From positions 1 to 64,000 of the forward strand of contig JAAVTG010000832.1 in NCBI GenBank assembly GCA_011947345.1: a DNA stretch of 64,000 nt, written 5' to 3'. This document shows positions 20,619 to 32,897 of the stretch, one piece after another; within the stretch, counting starts at the first letter, position 1, and each line of letters begins with the position of its first letter. This DNA is from Phytophthora quininea (lineage: Eukaryota; Oomycota; Peronosporomycetes; Peronosporales; Peronosporaceae). The notes beneath the pieces were generated by a model that did no database searches, was not told the origin of the DNA, and was given only the letters and a program-made list of their open reading frames with translations. The position numbers were made by a program, and so were the translations under genes.

Positions 20619-21888
20619 ATGGCAGGCATGAACGCGTACACAAGCTCTTTGAGAAGTGACAAGTCTGTCGCGAAGCCCTATGAGCCTGGTGTGCCGTTCT
20701 TCGTTCCGCAGCTTTCCAAGGTCAAGACCAGCATCATGTGCCAGCAGAAACTGCTCTTCAACTACGAGTCGCCAGGAATGAGCTTCGGCCCGCTGTCTCC
20801 AACGTCACTGCCGTACCGGAAGCAAGGCAACCACAGTCTCTACACGGAAGAAAATCTGAAAAAACGTCGGGCTCTAATGGAGGACCCAGCTGTGCAAAAA
20901 GCCATCGAGCGCTACTGGGAGACATTCCCGTGCATTCGACGAGGCGGCGATACCCTCACCATGCACGACTACATCGACGTATTCACAAAGTTCTACAAGG
21001 CGCTGGTTGCTCCCAGCGAATTCTCCATCGGCGAAGCGCGATGCATTGTCGAGAAGGACTGGGCTCGCGACTCCATCGACGGGGAAAACATGTCGAAACT
21101 CTCTTCTTCGGCGCGCTCTTTGAAGTGGTAAGCAGATGAGTGTTGGCAGTCAATCGATAGCACCGGGTTCTCACTTGTAGTCTACACGTTTACCAGGTTG
21201 ATATTTGGACTGTCGACATTAGTGCCGAAGAGTATGCTGTCTTTCTTCAGAAACTCTTCGACCGCGTGACGATGACCATCTATGACCACGTGAAACTGCA
21301 GTGGATCACTGCGTACGCAGAGCTGGACCGAATTCAGTCTTTTACGACCCAACACCGCCAGATCAAGACACCAACCAAGACAATGACGAGTCCAAACAAC
21401 CGATTGTTCTGGAACCAATCTCCAACCGTCCTCTGTCGTCTTCGCAGAGTTCTCGGTCGCCAAACAGTTTGTCGGATAAAAGCAAACAAGTGATCGATCG
21501 CCGCCTCCCTGACATCCGTGTCAGTCGTTCAGGAATAAATGATAACGACGGCAGCTATGACAGCTGGGGAGGAGATTTCGGCTCGAACGCGGCTGGCCGA
21601 GTTGGTCGGGAGAATCTCTTTCAAGCTAGCCCAACGAAAACGAAGCTGGAGCAGGTACTTGATGCGAGACGGAACGAACGAGGTGATGACGGTCAGAAAA
21701 AGTCTCCCAAGTCGAGACCTCCACGGCCCGGACTACCAGATTTACCCTCGCAGCAAGTCCTTCTCTCCATTCCAAGCATCTACTTGAACCCTGATTTGAC
21801 CCACGTTCATGACGCTAGCCGTGCAGCTCGCAGACGCCTGCGAAAGAATGTCAAGCTGGTTCAACGACTGCGACGCATTACGTACTGA
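20619..21888 (+). CDS. Conserved protein of unknown function, two exons
   Basis: Start chosen at ATG 20619 (MAGMNAYTSSL); an in-frame upstream ATG at 20535 is possible. Exon 1 ends at 21127. A GT-AG intron occupies 21128-21196, and the frame then continues with VDIWTVDISAEEYAVFLQKLF. The N-terminal two thirds has a helical region with an EF-hand-like spacing near DWARDSIDGENMSK (D-rich loop then helix), suggesting calcium- or scaffold-related roles, but this is inference. The C-terminal part is basic and Ser/Pro-rich, ending RLRRITY. Frame changes occur at an AAA run (21096-21098) and a TTTT run (21340-21343), both consistent with one missing base. I do not recognise the family. Confidence 0.6.
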
Positions 21889-21983
21889 CAAGATCTTGAC
21901 CATCAAAACCAAAATCACTTCGCGCTCCACTCGCATTGCAGTTTACCCAGGTAGCAAGTCTTCTCGATAAGTATGCGTCTAAA

Positions 21984-24088
21984 TCAGCCCATCTTCTTCA
22001 GCGCCCGGTCCTTCCGATTGTGGTTGGCGACCTTGGCCTTGTTCTTGTCTTTTCGTGCGCGCATACGTTGCTGCTGCTGTGGAGTCATCGGCTCGTCGGG
22101 CTTCCCTCGTTGCCTTGTCTTTTGTCTTTCTGTCGAGTGGTCTTGTAGTTTTGGCCATCATTTGGGGTAGAACCACGAGACATTGAGTTTGTACGTTGTT
22201 GTTCTCTAGTCTTAGGCTCTTCCTTCTCTTCTTCCTCTTCCCCATCGTTGTCATCAACTCCATTGACAGGATTGTCACGGTTCCGGTTCCTCATGCTCTC
22301 CCAGAAGGCGTCCTTCTCCTCCTGTACGCGCTTGCGGCGGTTGTGTTCTCGAATTGCGTCCTGATCATCAGCGTTCCCGCCATCATGAACACTAAAGGGC
22401 ACGTAGTCTTCAAACTCGTCGTTGTAGTCGTCATCGTATTCATCCAGTGCAGCGACGTCATCATCGTCTCCATCGCCAGTACGTACACCTCCGTACGATC
22501 CGCTCGTCGGCTCCACTCCGTATTCTTCTTCTTCTTCGTACATGACAGCGATTTGCTTCATCTTTTCCGCTAATTGTTGATCTCTCTTTGCAATTTGAGG
22601 ATCGTACTCTTTCTCCTGCGTCTTCTTGCCCACCCATACCCGACTCGGGTCAAGCTTTTGGATTCAGTAGGAGTTGGCTTCCCGGTAATCTGTGCTTTCA
22701 ATCGGACAAATTCTGGATCTGTTTGCTTCAAGTCCTGCGGGACGTCAATCAGAGCAGGAGGAGGGTTATGTTCCAGCAAAAATAATCACGGCCTCCACCT
22801 CTAGCCCAGAACCCAACAGACACAACTCTACATAACCTTCACCCAAGTCAGGGAACAAGTCCTTCACTTGGTGTGTCATAGACTCCACCACATTTGTAGC
22901 TTCATCAGTCTGCGGGGTTGGCGCCTTGGCCTCCACGCCTGCAGTTGTAGCGTTGCTCTCAGGTGCTTTCCACTCCTTTGCGCCAGCAGACAGAGCCACC
23001 TTCGGCTTGCTCTCCGTGGCAAGATCATCGACCAGCATCGTCGGAAGGATGCGGCGTCGAGGGAGCTCTTCAGCCACCATATCCAGATACGAAAAATGCT
23101 CTCGGTCCATTTTACAGTGGTCAAAGAAGTCAGAGACCTTGTCTTTATACTCACAGAGAAACCAGAGATCACTCAGGAACGACCCGTGCTCTGCGTCGTC
23201 GTCCTGGCAGCCATTGCTGAGCGCATGTAGTCCAGCCAGTAGCTCTTCCCCGACGTCTCAGACGTCTGCTGCTTCTCCATAACAGCGTCCACACATCTAC
23301 CCAGAGCCACCAACAACGCGTGTCGTGTCTCCGCCACCACTTGCTGCTCCTGCAGCTCCACCTTCTCATCAAACTTGGCCAGTTGGCGCTGCAAAACGGG
23401 TAGGTCTGCCTCGTAGCTCTGCGTCAGCAAATACAGCAGCGAGTCATTCTGCAGCATCAGCTCTTGCTCCAGATCTTTGCCGCCGAGAAGCAACGACTCT
23501 GTTACAGTTAAAGACGACGCCAATCCCGACACTGCCAAGCTCAGCTCGTAGCAGCGATGCAGCAGTTGCACCACTTGTCCTCTCTTGGTCGCCACCACCT
23601 GTGCATGTAGCTCCCCATATTGCTACAATAATAAAGCCCAGTCAGCATGAATCAAGGAAAACAACGGATGATACCCCTACATTGATCAAAAGCTGCCTCA
23701 GCGTCGTCAGCGTCGCGTTAAAGGAAGGGACGCTGGCCGCCACCGCACCCAGCAGCTCCTGCACGCTCTGCGTGTTCTTGGGGGCGTACAACTGGCAGAA
23801 AGGCACCAGTCTGGTCACATGGAGTAGCTCTGTACTAACCCCCAACGGTAGCAGCTTGGGGGCGTCTGTTACGCGAAAGAACAGCGAAAACACCTCTCGA
23901 CTGGGGTTTTCATCTGTGGAGGTGGATTTACTGGTCTGCAGCACCGTCGCCTGGGTGAAAAACTCGTCCAGCAATGGCAGGAGACTCTGCAGCTGGTCGC
24001 TGGACAGGAACGCGCGCAGGTCGGCGTCGGACGCGGCTGCAAGCGGCGACAGAGCGGAGGCGAGCGAGTTCATCTTGGCGGATTGCAA
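21984..24088 (-). CDS. ASCC2-like CUE-domain protein
   Basis: Activating signal cointegrator 1 complex subunit 2 binds K63-linked ubiquitin through its CUE domain and works with the ASCC3 helicase in alkylation repair and ribosome quality control. Exon 1 is 24088-23681, with an alternative start at 24073. A 58-bp intron follows (23680-23623), and exon 2 resumes QYGELHAQ. The CUE domain is at about 22880-22740 (DLFPDLGEGYVELCL, then LLEHNPPP). The tail is acidic, then basic with QQQQRMRARKDKNK and NHNRKDRALKKMG, ending at the TGA at 21984-21986. Frame changes fall at homopolymers (C-run 23248-23251, A-run 22778-22782) and near 22650 and 22130. They look like sequence errors because every segment is conserved. 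Confidence 0.8.
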
Positions 24089-24173
24089 ATTAGAAAGGGA
24101 TTGGTAGATATTCTAAAGACCTTCACTCACTCCAAAACGTTAACTAAAATCAATTATAGTTGGTAACTTGGTG

Positions 24174-24608
24174 TTAGCATGGAAGAAGATGAAGTTGAAA
24201 GCACTTCGTCGGTCGTGGCGGCCACTGCTCGTTCTGGAAGGCCAACCAGTAGATCGGCAGAGTGCATTTACCGCTGCACGACGAGTAGCCCACGGGCACT
24301 TCAGACATCTCCGACGATCCGACGTCGCCACCCTTGAACTCGTCCTCGCAGTCGTTGCTGTGGAGAACCATCTTGTCGTCAAGGTAGATCTCGTAAGGCC
24401 CCTGGGTAAATGCAACGCATAAGAAAGGATGCTCAGCAAAACTCCGACAACGTCGTAAACCCCGTACCGTGTGCGTAAACCCACCATCGCCGTTGCCGAG
24501 CCAGATCGCCTTCCCGTCCGAAGGAATCGGCTGAGCGTCGCCAGCTGCCAGCGTGTTGCCGCAGACATCGCTGCCGACCATGTCCAGAATGACGTCCTTC
24601 ACACTCAT
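24174..24608 (-). CDS. Unknown protein, two exons
   Basis: Starts MSVKDVILDMVGSDVCGNT. A GT-AG intron (24477-24402) joins FTHT to GPYEIYLDDKMVLHSNDCEDEF. The C-terminal part is Cys-containing (YSSCSGKC, then TLPIYWLAFQ) and ends in LHLLPC. Five or more Cys and a Trp-rich tail suggest a compact, possibly extracellular domain, but no signal peptide is visible at this start, so a further upstream exon may be missing. It is separate from ASCC2 by 85 bp and on the same strand. I do not recognise it. Confidence 0.55.
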   Translation of the reverse strand: MSVKDVILDMVGSDVCGNTLAAGDAQPIPSDGKAIWLGNGDGGFTHTVRGLRRCRSFAEHPFLCVAFTQGPYEIYLDDKMVLHSNDCEDEFKGGDVGSSEMSEVPVGYSSCSGKCTLPIYWLAFQNEQWPPRPTKCFQLHLLPC

Positions 24609-24819
24609 GCCCTACTCCAGAATCTGCCTCTCCAGCATCTCGGCTTGCATCGATCTGGTTCAACCCAACAGTGTAAGAGCTACGATAAATCGGTTTCGTA
24701 GTAGATACAGTAAAGTCGGCTAAACGTAGCGAGCGCTACGGGCGCTGGGAATTGGAACCGTAAATTCATGCTACCATACGCTAATGTTCAAGTCTACGAT
24801 CAATTTTTCTCCTCAACAG

Positions 24820-25370
24820 CATCCGAAAAGCCATCTCGCTCATCGTGCTCGAGTTAACCACTCCCGCGGTCAGCAAGTTCTTATCTCCTCATCAATGTGG
24901 ATTCCAAAAGCACCGTAGCATCGCTGATGCTGTCTGGACTCATCGATGGCTCTGCGCCCGAGTACAAAACGTTTGCGAACGTATCCACATTCTCTGTATC
25001 GACTTGTCCAGAGCGTTTGATACTACTGACTGACAAAACCTTCTCTCTGTACTTGAGAGTTTCCTGCCCGATGATGATATTCGATTGATACTATTATTAC
25101 TGACCAAGACTACGCTCTTTCTTCGCTCCGGGAAAACAACCCTTAGCCATTCGACAGCAACACTGGAACACCACAAGGCGACTCACTATCTCCTATTTTG
25201 TTCATAATTTACCTAAAAGCAGCATTACGAGAAGTATCAAGCGAACTCGAAGTACCCTTCGACTTATTGGAACAAATGGTGGTATACACGGGCGACGCTG
25301 ATTTTATCTGCAGAGATCCTGCAATCATCTCAACAATACTTGACCACGCACCAGCACTACTTGTGTGATG
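24820..25370 (+). pseudogene. Reverse transcriptase fragment of a second LINE lineage
   Basis: Reads LSPHQCGFQKHRSIADAV, then IDLSRAFDTTD (RT motif A), then in another frame GTPQGDSLSPILF (motif B) and VVYTGDADFI in place of YADD (motif C). These are diagnostic RT blocks. The sequence differs clearly from LINE-A/B/C in the window (for example RGVKQGDPLSP there), so it is a different non-LTR family. Both ends are missing and the frame is broken several times. An old remnant. Confidence 0.75.
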
Positions 25371-25374
25371 TAGC

Positions 25375-26460
25375 GCTTTGGGCTTCTTACCACTTCCTGG
25401 TGATACTCCCTAGTGAGTCAGACGGCTCCGCCTGGACGAGGGATTTATCCGGGGCCGTGACCTGGGGATCCTCCCACACAAGAGTTCTTCGGGACCCTGT
25501 TTGGGACCGGGAACGGAGGGCCCTGGGCCGGTCAGTACCTTCACCTTGTGTACCCCTTCGAAAACGGTTGTTTTGATCATTGACCGGACACCGAGTTGTT
25601 CAATGAATGTCTCGACCTGGTACGGGTGAGCTGCGGGCGGCAGTTATACACACAACGGTCCGGGACACTGCCTGGGTCCGGGACCGGGAATACGACACAC
25701 AATATATAATATACAATCTGTTCTTTCGGACGGAAGACTCCGGGGCGATGGCCCTAGAAATATGGAATGTGCAAACCCGGGTCGGCCAGACCGCTGCCGG
25801 GACACTCAAATATGAAATGCCTAACTCCCTGGGGGCACGAAAGCAAATAGAATGGAAATATTACAGGGATAGCCTTAAGCACAGCTCCGGCCCTCTGTTG
25901 CCCTGGTCCCAGACGATCGCACTGAAGAGAACACTAGCGCGCTCGAGGGAAAAATGTAGACTGAATTGGTCGCCCCAGCCTTAGCCGGGGCGAGTTACGT
26001 TCCTATGAACTATACTTGATTTCACTATGGACCCGGATCGGGGCCCGGGTCCGCTGCCTCCGATACTGTCTCGACGTGGCCCAGGTGCGTACCTTGATCG
26101 ACTTGACTTGGGAACACTATGGTTCATCTCACTTAACCTGGATCCAGTATGGTCCGGATGGGAGGTACTTCGGCACATCTCCGGGAGAGAGTATCACCTC
26201 GCGGTGGATTCTTCTGACTTGACTTAGCTTGAGTATGGTCCGGAGAGGAGGTCTTGACTGGGACCGCGAGACGAGACGACTTGCAGCTTGGCCCCGATGT
26301 GGTCCACACCGCTGGCCCGGGTCCCGGTGAGTCTTGGTCCGGATCCGATGTGGTCCACACCGGTGGCCCAGGTCCCGATGAGACGGGGACTGACACGGGA
26401 GCTCCCGGCACTATGCCACACTTGCGATATCTTGTGCTGATAGGAATATGTCTCACTTAG
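25375..26460. repeat. GGTCCGG/CCCGGG-rich decayed repeat region
   Basis: Short motifs such as GGTCCGGA and GGCCCGGGTCC recur. A 51-bp unit beginning GATGTGGTCCACACC is present twice in tandem at about 26296-26346 and 26347-26390. Frames through it (for example 26027-26227) have no recognisable domain. It may be decayed minisatellite or transposon terminal sequence. Confidence 0.45.
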
Positions 26461-27743
26461 TCCCTTCCACAGGAAGTTTTTCTGCATCTGTATGAGCTCT
26501 TTCTCGATCTTGGTGTTGATGCTTCAATAGTAAGCCGGTTCAATCTGCGGTGGTTGGGTCGTGCTGTTGCCACAAGAACGAAATATGTGTTCGTGACAAC
26601 AAGGACGACGTTGTAGGCGACAGTCCTCTTCATCCAGCGTCTAACGCGGTGCCATTGACCACCCGTTCCCATGGACACGTGGGGTAAATCTTTCGTGTGA
26701 TCTCATGTTAAATGCTCCTCGACCTGAATCTCGACTCTGTTGATTGAAACCTGCTTTCTTTGTAGCCTTCGCGTCCATCGAAACGGGCATGTCGGTCTCT
26801 AGTGACCTCTGTGTCACCGACGACATATGTAGTCATTGTATTGGTAGTACTATAGCGGTGTTGATCAAGTTGACGAATTTGTTACCCAGAAAAATGTTCT
26901 GGTACATTGAAGAGACCGTTCTGTAATCGTTAGCACCATACACGCAGCAAACTCATGGTCTTGGAGCAACTCCAGCTACTTTCCTTCTGCGTTGAACTCG
27001 TACTAATATGCAGCATCGCTGGCTTCAGCGTACGCATCCTTTGATTCCAGTCTCGTACCTAAGTAGACAACCTATATTCCTCCCCCATAACTCTGATATT
27101 TTTTCTTACATGTCGAATCCGCTCCAGGTTGCACCATGGAGAGCCCTTGCAAACTTATTTGTTTCTACCGTTGTCAAAATGAAAGCATATGCCAAATTTT
27201 ATGTTCCAAGTTGCGTTCACTACTGCTTCATTCCGGAGGTTGCGTAAATACTGGCTTGGTCAATCGCATCTAATGTGCAACTTTCCGACCGATGGTCATG
27301 CAGCCACAAGGTGGCCGTTTCCTGCCTCCCAGTTTATCACCGCTGTTGTGAACTCCGCATGTCTGTTTAGATTTACTGAGCCGTATCAAGATAACAATAA
27401 TCTGAAATCCCATCCGTAGGCCGTGCCCCTTTGGCGCAACCAGTATTCAACCACTTCATTCCATCAAAGTGGTCATTTCCAATAGCTTTATCCGCACCTC
27501 GATACCAGCCGAAATACACTTTTGTGCAAGATCAAATAGCCACCAAACGGTCTTCCACGCGCTGTAGTTCTAAGAGCCCGGTCGGCTCTCTGGCAGCCAC
27601 TTGACAATTTCCAAGCGTCCTGTAGCAAACGAATGGGCCGCAACAATCAAAACTGTTTTGGCTACCAGGAATATATTTAGTGTACCTTCAATTGACCTAC
27701 CCGGTATATCTAAGCTCCGCCTCACGTATCAATCAGCCAAGCC
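26461..27743. other. Intergenic; possible LINE scrap at 26460-26530 (minus)
   Basis: A minus-strand reading around 26460-26530 gives IEKELIQMQKNFLWKGL, which resembles the thumb or C-terminal region of LINE proteins. Apart from that I see no gene, RNA or repeat. Confidence 0.3.
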
Positions 27744-29662
27744 ATGCGCGGCGTTCGTCCTGCCGCGCTCTCTCGACTACTAGGGCCTCCCCAAGCGCAG
27801 CACCGCCTCGCTCTGCCTCTCCAGAGTTTCTTGTGTGGCCCCTTTCGGTCTCTACACAGCTCATTGTCAGCCTCCGCTCGATCCCGCAGCGATGACTCGG
27901 AGTCAGCACTGGAGCAGCAATTGCTGGACTTTATGCAGCTCGAGAGCGACGCCAAGTCGACCACCGAGGCCCCCAACGCAGTGCAGGGCGAACTTCCGTT
28001 AAGTGGTGTCGTCATGGGCGTGCAGAACGGATTGGCCAAGGTCTCGGGACTTCGCCACGCCACCATCGGCTCTGTAGTGAGCGTCAAGGACGACGAGGAG
28101 CTGCTGTGCCAAGGGCTGGTGCTGTTCCTAGAGAAGAAGGCGGTCCACGTTGCTCTGCTGTATGGCAACGACGACAAGTCCAGACTCAGACCCGTGAAGA
28201 AGGGCATGGACGTGCAGTTGGAGTACGAGCAGCTGGTGATTCCAGGCAGTGTGGCTGCCTTCCGAGGAGCGCTGGTGGATCCGTTAGGACAGTCATTGGA
28301 AGAACAAAATGAAGACGTAGCCAAGAGTGACAGGGTGAAGGTGGCCTGGGGAGCGCAGACGGTTCCTGGTCTCATGACGAGAGCTCCATTGAAGCATCCG
28401 TTTGAAACAGGTCTGCTGGCTGTAGACTGTTTGCATCCGATGGCCTTGGGACATCGATTCGGCGTTATGGGGCCCAGAAATTCAGGGAAGACGAGAGTTG
28501 CGTTGGATGTGATCGCGCACCAAGTGGCCAGCAGTAAAGAGAGAGGAGAAGAGCCCCGCAGTTTGTGTACGTCTGCATTGGCAAGGGCCCCGCGAGGATC
28601 CATCAGATTCGAGACGCCTTGAAGGTGACGGATGCATTAGAGTATACGACAGTTGTAGCCGCGAGTGACCGCGATTCCCCGTCCTGCAGTACCTGGCGCC
28701 ATTCACGGGTTGTGCGATTGCAGAGTACCTCATGCACAATGGCAAGTCTCCGCGCAGTGTCGTGGTATATGATGACTTGGCAACGCACACGACAGTGGTG
28801 GAGGGACTCGTACAGTCGCTGCGTTTGCCACGAGCGACGCAGATCAGTTTGAGCGCCCATGCGATTCTAATGGAGCGCTCAGCTCAGTTTAAGGGCGCAA
28901 CGAAGAAAGTAGAAGGCCCCTCACTTACGTCGTTGGTTCTGGTGAATGCTCCTGATAGTCTGGAAACCCCATCAGAATTCCAGGAGCGAATGACTTCGCT
29001 GGTCGACGACTACATGGGCCTGGAGGCTTCTTTGGCTCGCAACCGCGTGTTCCCGCCTGTTAACGTCTTGGCGCCAGGTGCGTCTGTGCGTGGCCCGCCC
29101 TTCCAGTCGGCAACGCGATGGACGTTTGTGAGTCGATTGCGTGCGCGCATCAACGCTGCTGCCCAGGTCAAGCAAAATGTGGAGGTCGCCCGCAAGCTGG
29201 GCTTTGAGACTGAACCGGAAGACGCAGAGATGCTGGAGTTCCTGGAGCTCGTACAGCAGCTCTTCACGCAGAAGCCTCTGCTGGCGGCGACGATGTCTGA
29301 GCCGTCACAAACTGCGCCAACGCAGTTGGAAACAGAGCTAGGCGCTTTCTTTCTAACCATTGTAGACATGGCCCACGTTCCTGATAGCGGTGAGGACTCA
29401 CCGCTAGACCTCTGGGAGTTTTGCGAGACGTCATGGCCACGCTATCTAGAGAGGAGAATCACGACATTTTGCATCAGTTGACGACCCACTCTGGTACGAA
29501 GGCGTGGTCGGTGAGGCTACAAGATAACGTGGCCGCACTATTTTTGAAGAGCTTGAGGCGATTAAGCATCGTCGCGTACTGGAAATTAAAGAGGAACAAG
29601 CAAAGCGCAAACAGTATCTGCGCAAACTTCAGGAACGTAAGACGCAGCACAAGAAGGCTTAG
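27744..29662 (+). CDS. Divergent F1-ATPase alpha-subunit-like protein, mitochondrial
   Basis: The N-terminus (MRGVRPAALSRLLG, Arg/Ser-rich, few acids) looks like a mitochondrial presequence. The body follows the alpha/beta F1 plan: a beta-barrel region (GVVMGVQNGLAKVSGL), then LAVDCLHPMALGHR, then a P-loop GPRNSGKT in place of the usual GDRQTGKT, then the catalytic-domain segment TGCAIAEYLMHNGK and VVVYDDL (Walker B). The C-terminal segment is long, charged and helical (EELEAIKHRR to QHKKA). Frame changes are at CCCC runs (28554-28557, 28677-28680) and near 29440 and 29550. It is probably a paralogue, not the housekeeping alpha subunit, which is usually near-invariant in the P-loop. The exact role is unknown. 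Confidence 0.7.
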
Positions 29663-29723
29663 AGCTTGTGGCTTAGTGTAGAGATACCAAATCAACGCGT
29701 TTCTCTCTATTTGCTTCTGCACC

Positions 29724-32033
29724 TTAGTTTGCGTCAAAATTCAGCTCGATCGTGCCTTCCAACGAGTCAAAGCAAAACCTAGAAGCTACTGTGCGTGGTG
29801 TCTCATTGCCATGGACGGCAGGGCGCAGGAAGCGAATGAGCTGCTTGGCATAGCGGACTGCTGGTCCAGTCGTCACGACATGCTGGCCAGCAATGTCCAA
29901 GATATACTCCACCCAGACAATCACAGCGTTCGCAGATGCACCAGACAGTTCAATGGTGCTGTTCGCGGCCACTGTGTGCGCTGTTTGTATAAAGTCCATT
30001 GCTGCAAGTTCTACGATCTCGGAAGCAGGCTCGAACGGATACATGTACGCCGGGAACGGGAAGTTGCGCGTGTAGTACTCGTCTTGGAACTGGTCAAAGA
30101 AAGCGTGGTCGTAGCCTGACACGCTCCCAACTGCACCAAAACACTCGTGCAAGCGCTCGAAGCGAACAGCTTGGGCCAACACTCGAGCGTGAGCAGGAAG
30201 AACTCTTGCCTTGGGGTGTAATAGACTGTCCACCGCGGAGCGTCGAAGCCAGAAGTTGAACGCCTGCCAGAGAGGCAAATTCTGCATCGAGTAGTAAAAG
30301 GTTCGCCGACCAGCAAATCTACAGAGGCTGGTTCGCCCTGAAGGTGCTCCGTCTGGAGGCCCTTCACGCCACTGTTGAGTACCTCGACATTGGCATCATT
30401 GTAGGTCAAAATCTGATCAAAAATTCGCGCTGACACTTCCTTTGACTCGATCGAAGTCACACTCGATACTCCGCCATGAGTAACTGCAAGTAGCGCGCCC
30501 AAGGACCCATCACTGATATCCAAGCAAGAAATCGGGCGCAGTGGCTCCGTAGTTGTTAGGTCTGCGATAGCTGACGAGACGGAAGCGTTGTAGACCTCAC
30601 GACGCGCAGTGTCTGTAAGCATCGCGATGCGCTCTGCGTTGCAGATGAGGTGCATACCACAGCTGCACGGAGGCTTCTCACTAACAACGGTGCGCTTCGC
30701 TTTCTTTGGCGAATCCTGGGTAGGTGCAGCTTCGACGTCAAACCAAATGCGAAAATCGTCATGGTGTGCACGCAAGACAAGTTTGTCGTTCGGCTGCACG
30801 TGGATATCCTCGACGAGCGGGAACACAACCTGCACCCAGTGGTCTTGCCAGTTCTGCACGCCAGGTTGCGTGGAGTACACGATGTTGCCCTCTTCATTAA
30901 AACGTACTTCCCACCACATGACCACCGCTTGTGCCTTTCCAGTCTCCACAGCAGCAACAATTGTTTCTTGGTAGCTAGCTTCTCCAGTGGTCGGCTTCGT
31001 AAAGTCAAAGCTCAACACTTTCGTCGGCTTGGTGAGCACTTTGGACTCATTTTCCAATGCCTTAAAGTGCACCGGCAACGCCGGTTTGCCTCCTTCGCAT
31101 TTCCACGCGGCGTCACTTCTTGCCAGTTTGGCCTTGTGCGCCCCAGTGACAGCAGCCCTCCTGTTCGGCCACTGCAAAGCTGTTGAAGTGGAAAATTGGC
31201 TTGCTCTCAACAACCTGCGCATACACTGTCGCTCTTTCTGGGACAATAACCGCCTCGGACTGCAACAAGTGCTGCATGGCATGGCGGATCGTCGGCAGCA
31301 CTGCTTCGCCCAGCAACACCGAGTCGAACAGCTCCGACACCAACATGTCTGCACGTTGAGGCAGGTGGTAGTCGTTTACACCGTCCGCCCTGACCTTGAG
31401 TTCCGTCGAGCGGAGCTTAAAGACTGTGATTTTGTCTGGGTGGTTGGCCTTCGTCACTTGCTCTGCGATCTCCGCCATGGGGACGAACATTTCACAGGCG
31501 TAGACGTGCTCGGCCCCGTGGGTGGCTGCAAACATGGACAGCAAACCCGTTCCCGTGCCAATGTCCAGTACAATTGGCGCTCGTCCGTGGCGCTCTTTGA
31601 ACTTGGCGATGGCTCTCTTGATGCCCATTTCGTAGCACTTGTTGCGGTCGTGGTCCCGCAGCATGGACGTCATTTGGGACATGGCCACGACGTTCTTGTA
31701 GGCTTCTTGCGGACTGCTCTGCTCCACCCACATAAGGCCGCCCGCCTCCGGGTTCAACTGCGCTGCCAGCAACACTTTAGAGACCCCCGAGACGACAGAC
31801 GTTGGGTCTGCGTCATCCTCGAGGTACGAGTACGGCACGTCCACCACCACCGTCTCTTCCACTGCAGCAGTCTCGATCGCGTCTTCGAGAGACAACCCAG
31901 AGGTCGCTGGGGCCGTGGTGACCTCGCTGCCGTCGGGCTGGCCCTCGCCCACCAACGCACCGCCGTACTTGTCCACGCCAGCATACATGGCTACACTATT
32001 ATGGCCAACAGTTTGTTTTGTATAAAAAGGCAA
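29724..32033 (-). CDS. Protein arginine N-methyltransferase 7 (PRMT7)
   Basis: Transfers methyl groups from S-adenosylmethionine to arginine, giving monomethylarginine. The first catalytic half has motif I VLDIGTGTGLLSMFAA (about 31570 on the minus strand) and the double-E loop SELFDSVLLGE (about 31320). A second, degenerate methyltransferase half follows (HLICNAERIAML, SCLDISDGSLGALLAV), as in PRMT7, which is a tandem duplication of the fold. The N-terminal start could be 32033 or 31988. Frame changes occur near 31140 and at an A-run (30296-30299), where the C-terminal frame (PLWQAFNFWLRR) begins. Both are compatible with base-calling errors. It converges with the ATPase-alpha-like gene; only 61 bp separate the stops. 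Confidence 0.85.
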
Positions 32034-32376
32034 CTTTCTGCTGAAGACGTTGCGTTGAACCTGCTCCGCTGCCGATTCTCGTTTTCACAAGCCATCATGG
32101 AAGACTTCGTCAGTGGTAGGACGGATGTACGGCTTCGCGTGTGTCATCAATTTGTACCTGGTGTTCACGACCTGGAGGGGCTGTCATAGGGCAGTGTCGA
32201 TCGACTATCTCGTTGCGTTCATGTGATCGGTGACATAATTCTTATCACCTCAATGTCAATGATTGCGGAGTAGAATTCGCTTGTCGGTCCACAGCGTATT
32301 TATCGTTTGACGGTGACTCCACACACAACAAACTTCTCACCCGCAAACAACTCAACCAGCTCACTTAAAGCAAGCC
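32034..32376. other. Divergent promoter region between PRMT7 and member 5
   Basis: No gene. A CTCACTT motif at 32360-32366, just before the ATG at 32377, resembles an oomycete initiator. Confidence 0.35.
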
Positions 32377-32739
32377 ATGCGTCTGAGTCTCGTCGTCCTT
32401 GCCACCGTGGCCGTGCACGCTGCGCGTCGACGGCTTGGCTGCAGCGGTCATGGACAGCACAAGTGATCGCTCTGCAACTCTCGTGCCGGCTTCTCCCGAA
32501 GACTCATCGGCAGCGCTCTCTGAAGAACGTGGATGGTTTGACTGCAGGGACACAATGTCCTACAAGTTCGGCACCAGTTCACGCAACAAGGCAGATGTCG
32601 ACTACTCTGGAAGCACCGACAAATGTGAAGACAGCCACAGCCTTTGGAATGGAGTCTCAAGCTGGTGGACACGGACGTTCGGAAAAACTCGGCGTGGGAG
32701 ATAGCACGCAAGCTGTGGCAAGCTGCTGGACTACGGTAG
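32377..32739 (+). pseudogene. WW-FG-RRLR family member 5, frame-broken
   Basis: Signal-peptide start MRLSLVVLATVAVHA. After a frame change near 32415 it continues with SEERGWF (EER) and a Ser/Asp/Lys middle. It then has LWNGVSSWWTRTFGKT, the family's W..WW..FG block. At the AAAAA run (32685-32689) the frame changes again. In the read frame it stops at 32704 without RRLR. In the alternative frame an ARKLW stretch lies where RRLR normally sits. Secreted effector-like by architecture; function unknown. Confidence 0.65.
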
Positions 32740-32897
32740 ATAGGAGATGCGGTCTACATAGCTGGAGTAGGAACACGACATAGCAGAGTGTCGTCTTCGA
32801 CTTGATGTCTTTCATCGTTTAGTCCAATTTGGTCCTACATAAAACCCCATTTTGGTCTCACGTAACCAACGCGGCATACATTGCAACGGTCTCAGGG

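Noticed and set aside
23325..24107. Plus-strand 260-aa frame
   Set aside because: Antisense of ASCC2 exons.
27722..28603. Minus-strand 293-aa frame
   Set aside because: Antisense of the ATPase-alpha-like gene.
30987..32189. Plus-strand 400-aa frame
   Set aside because: Antisense of PRMT7, whose motifs are clear on the minus strand.
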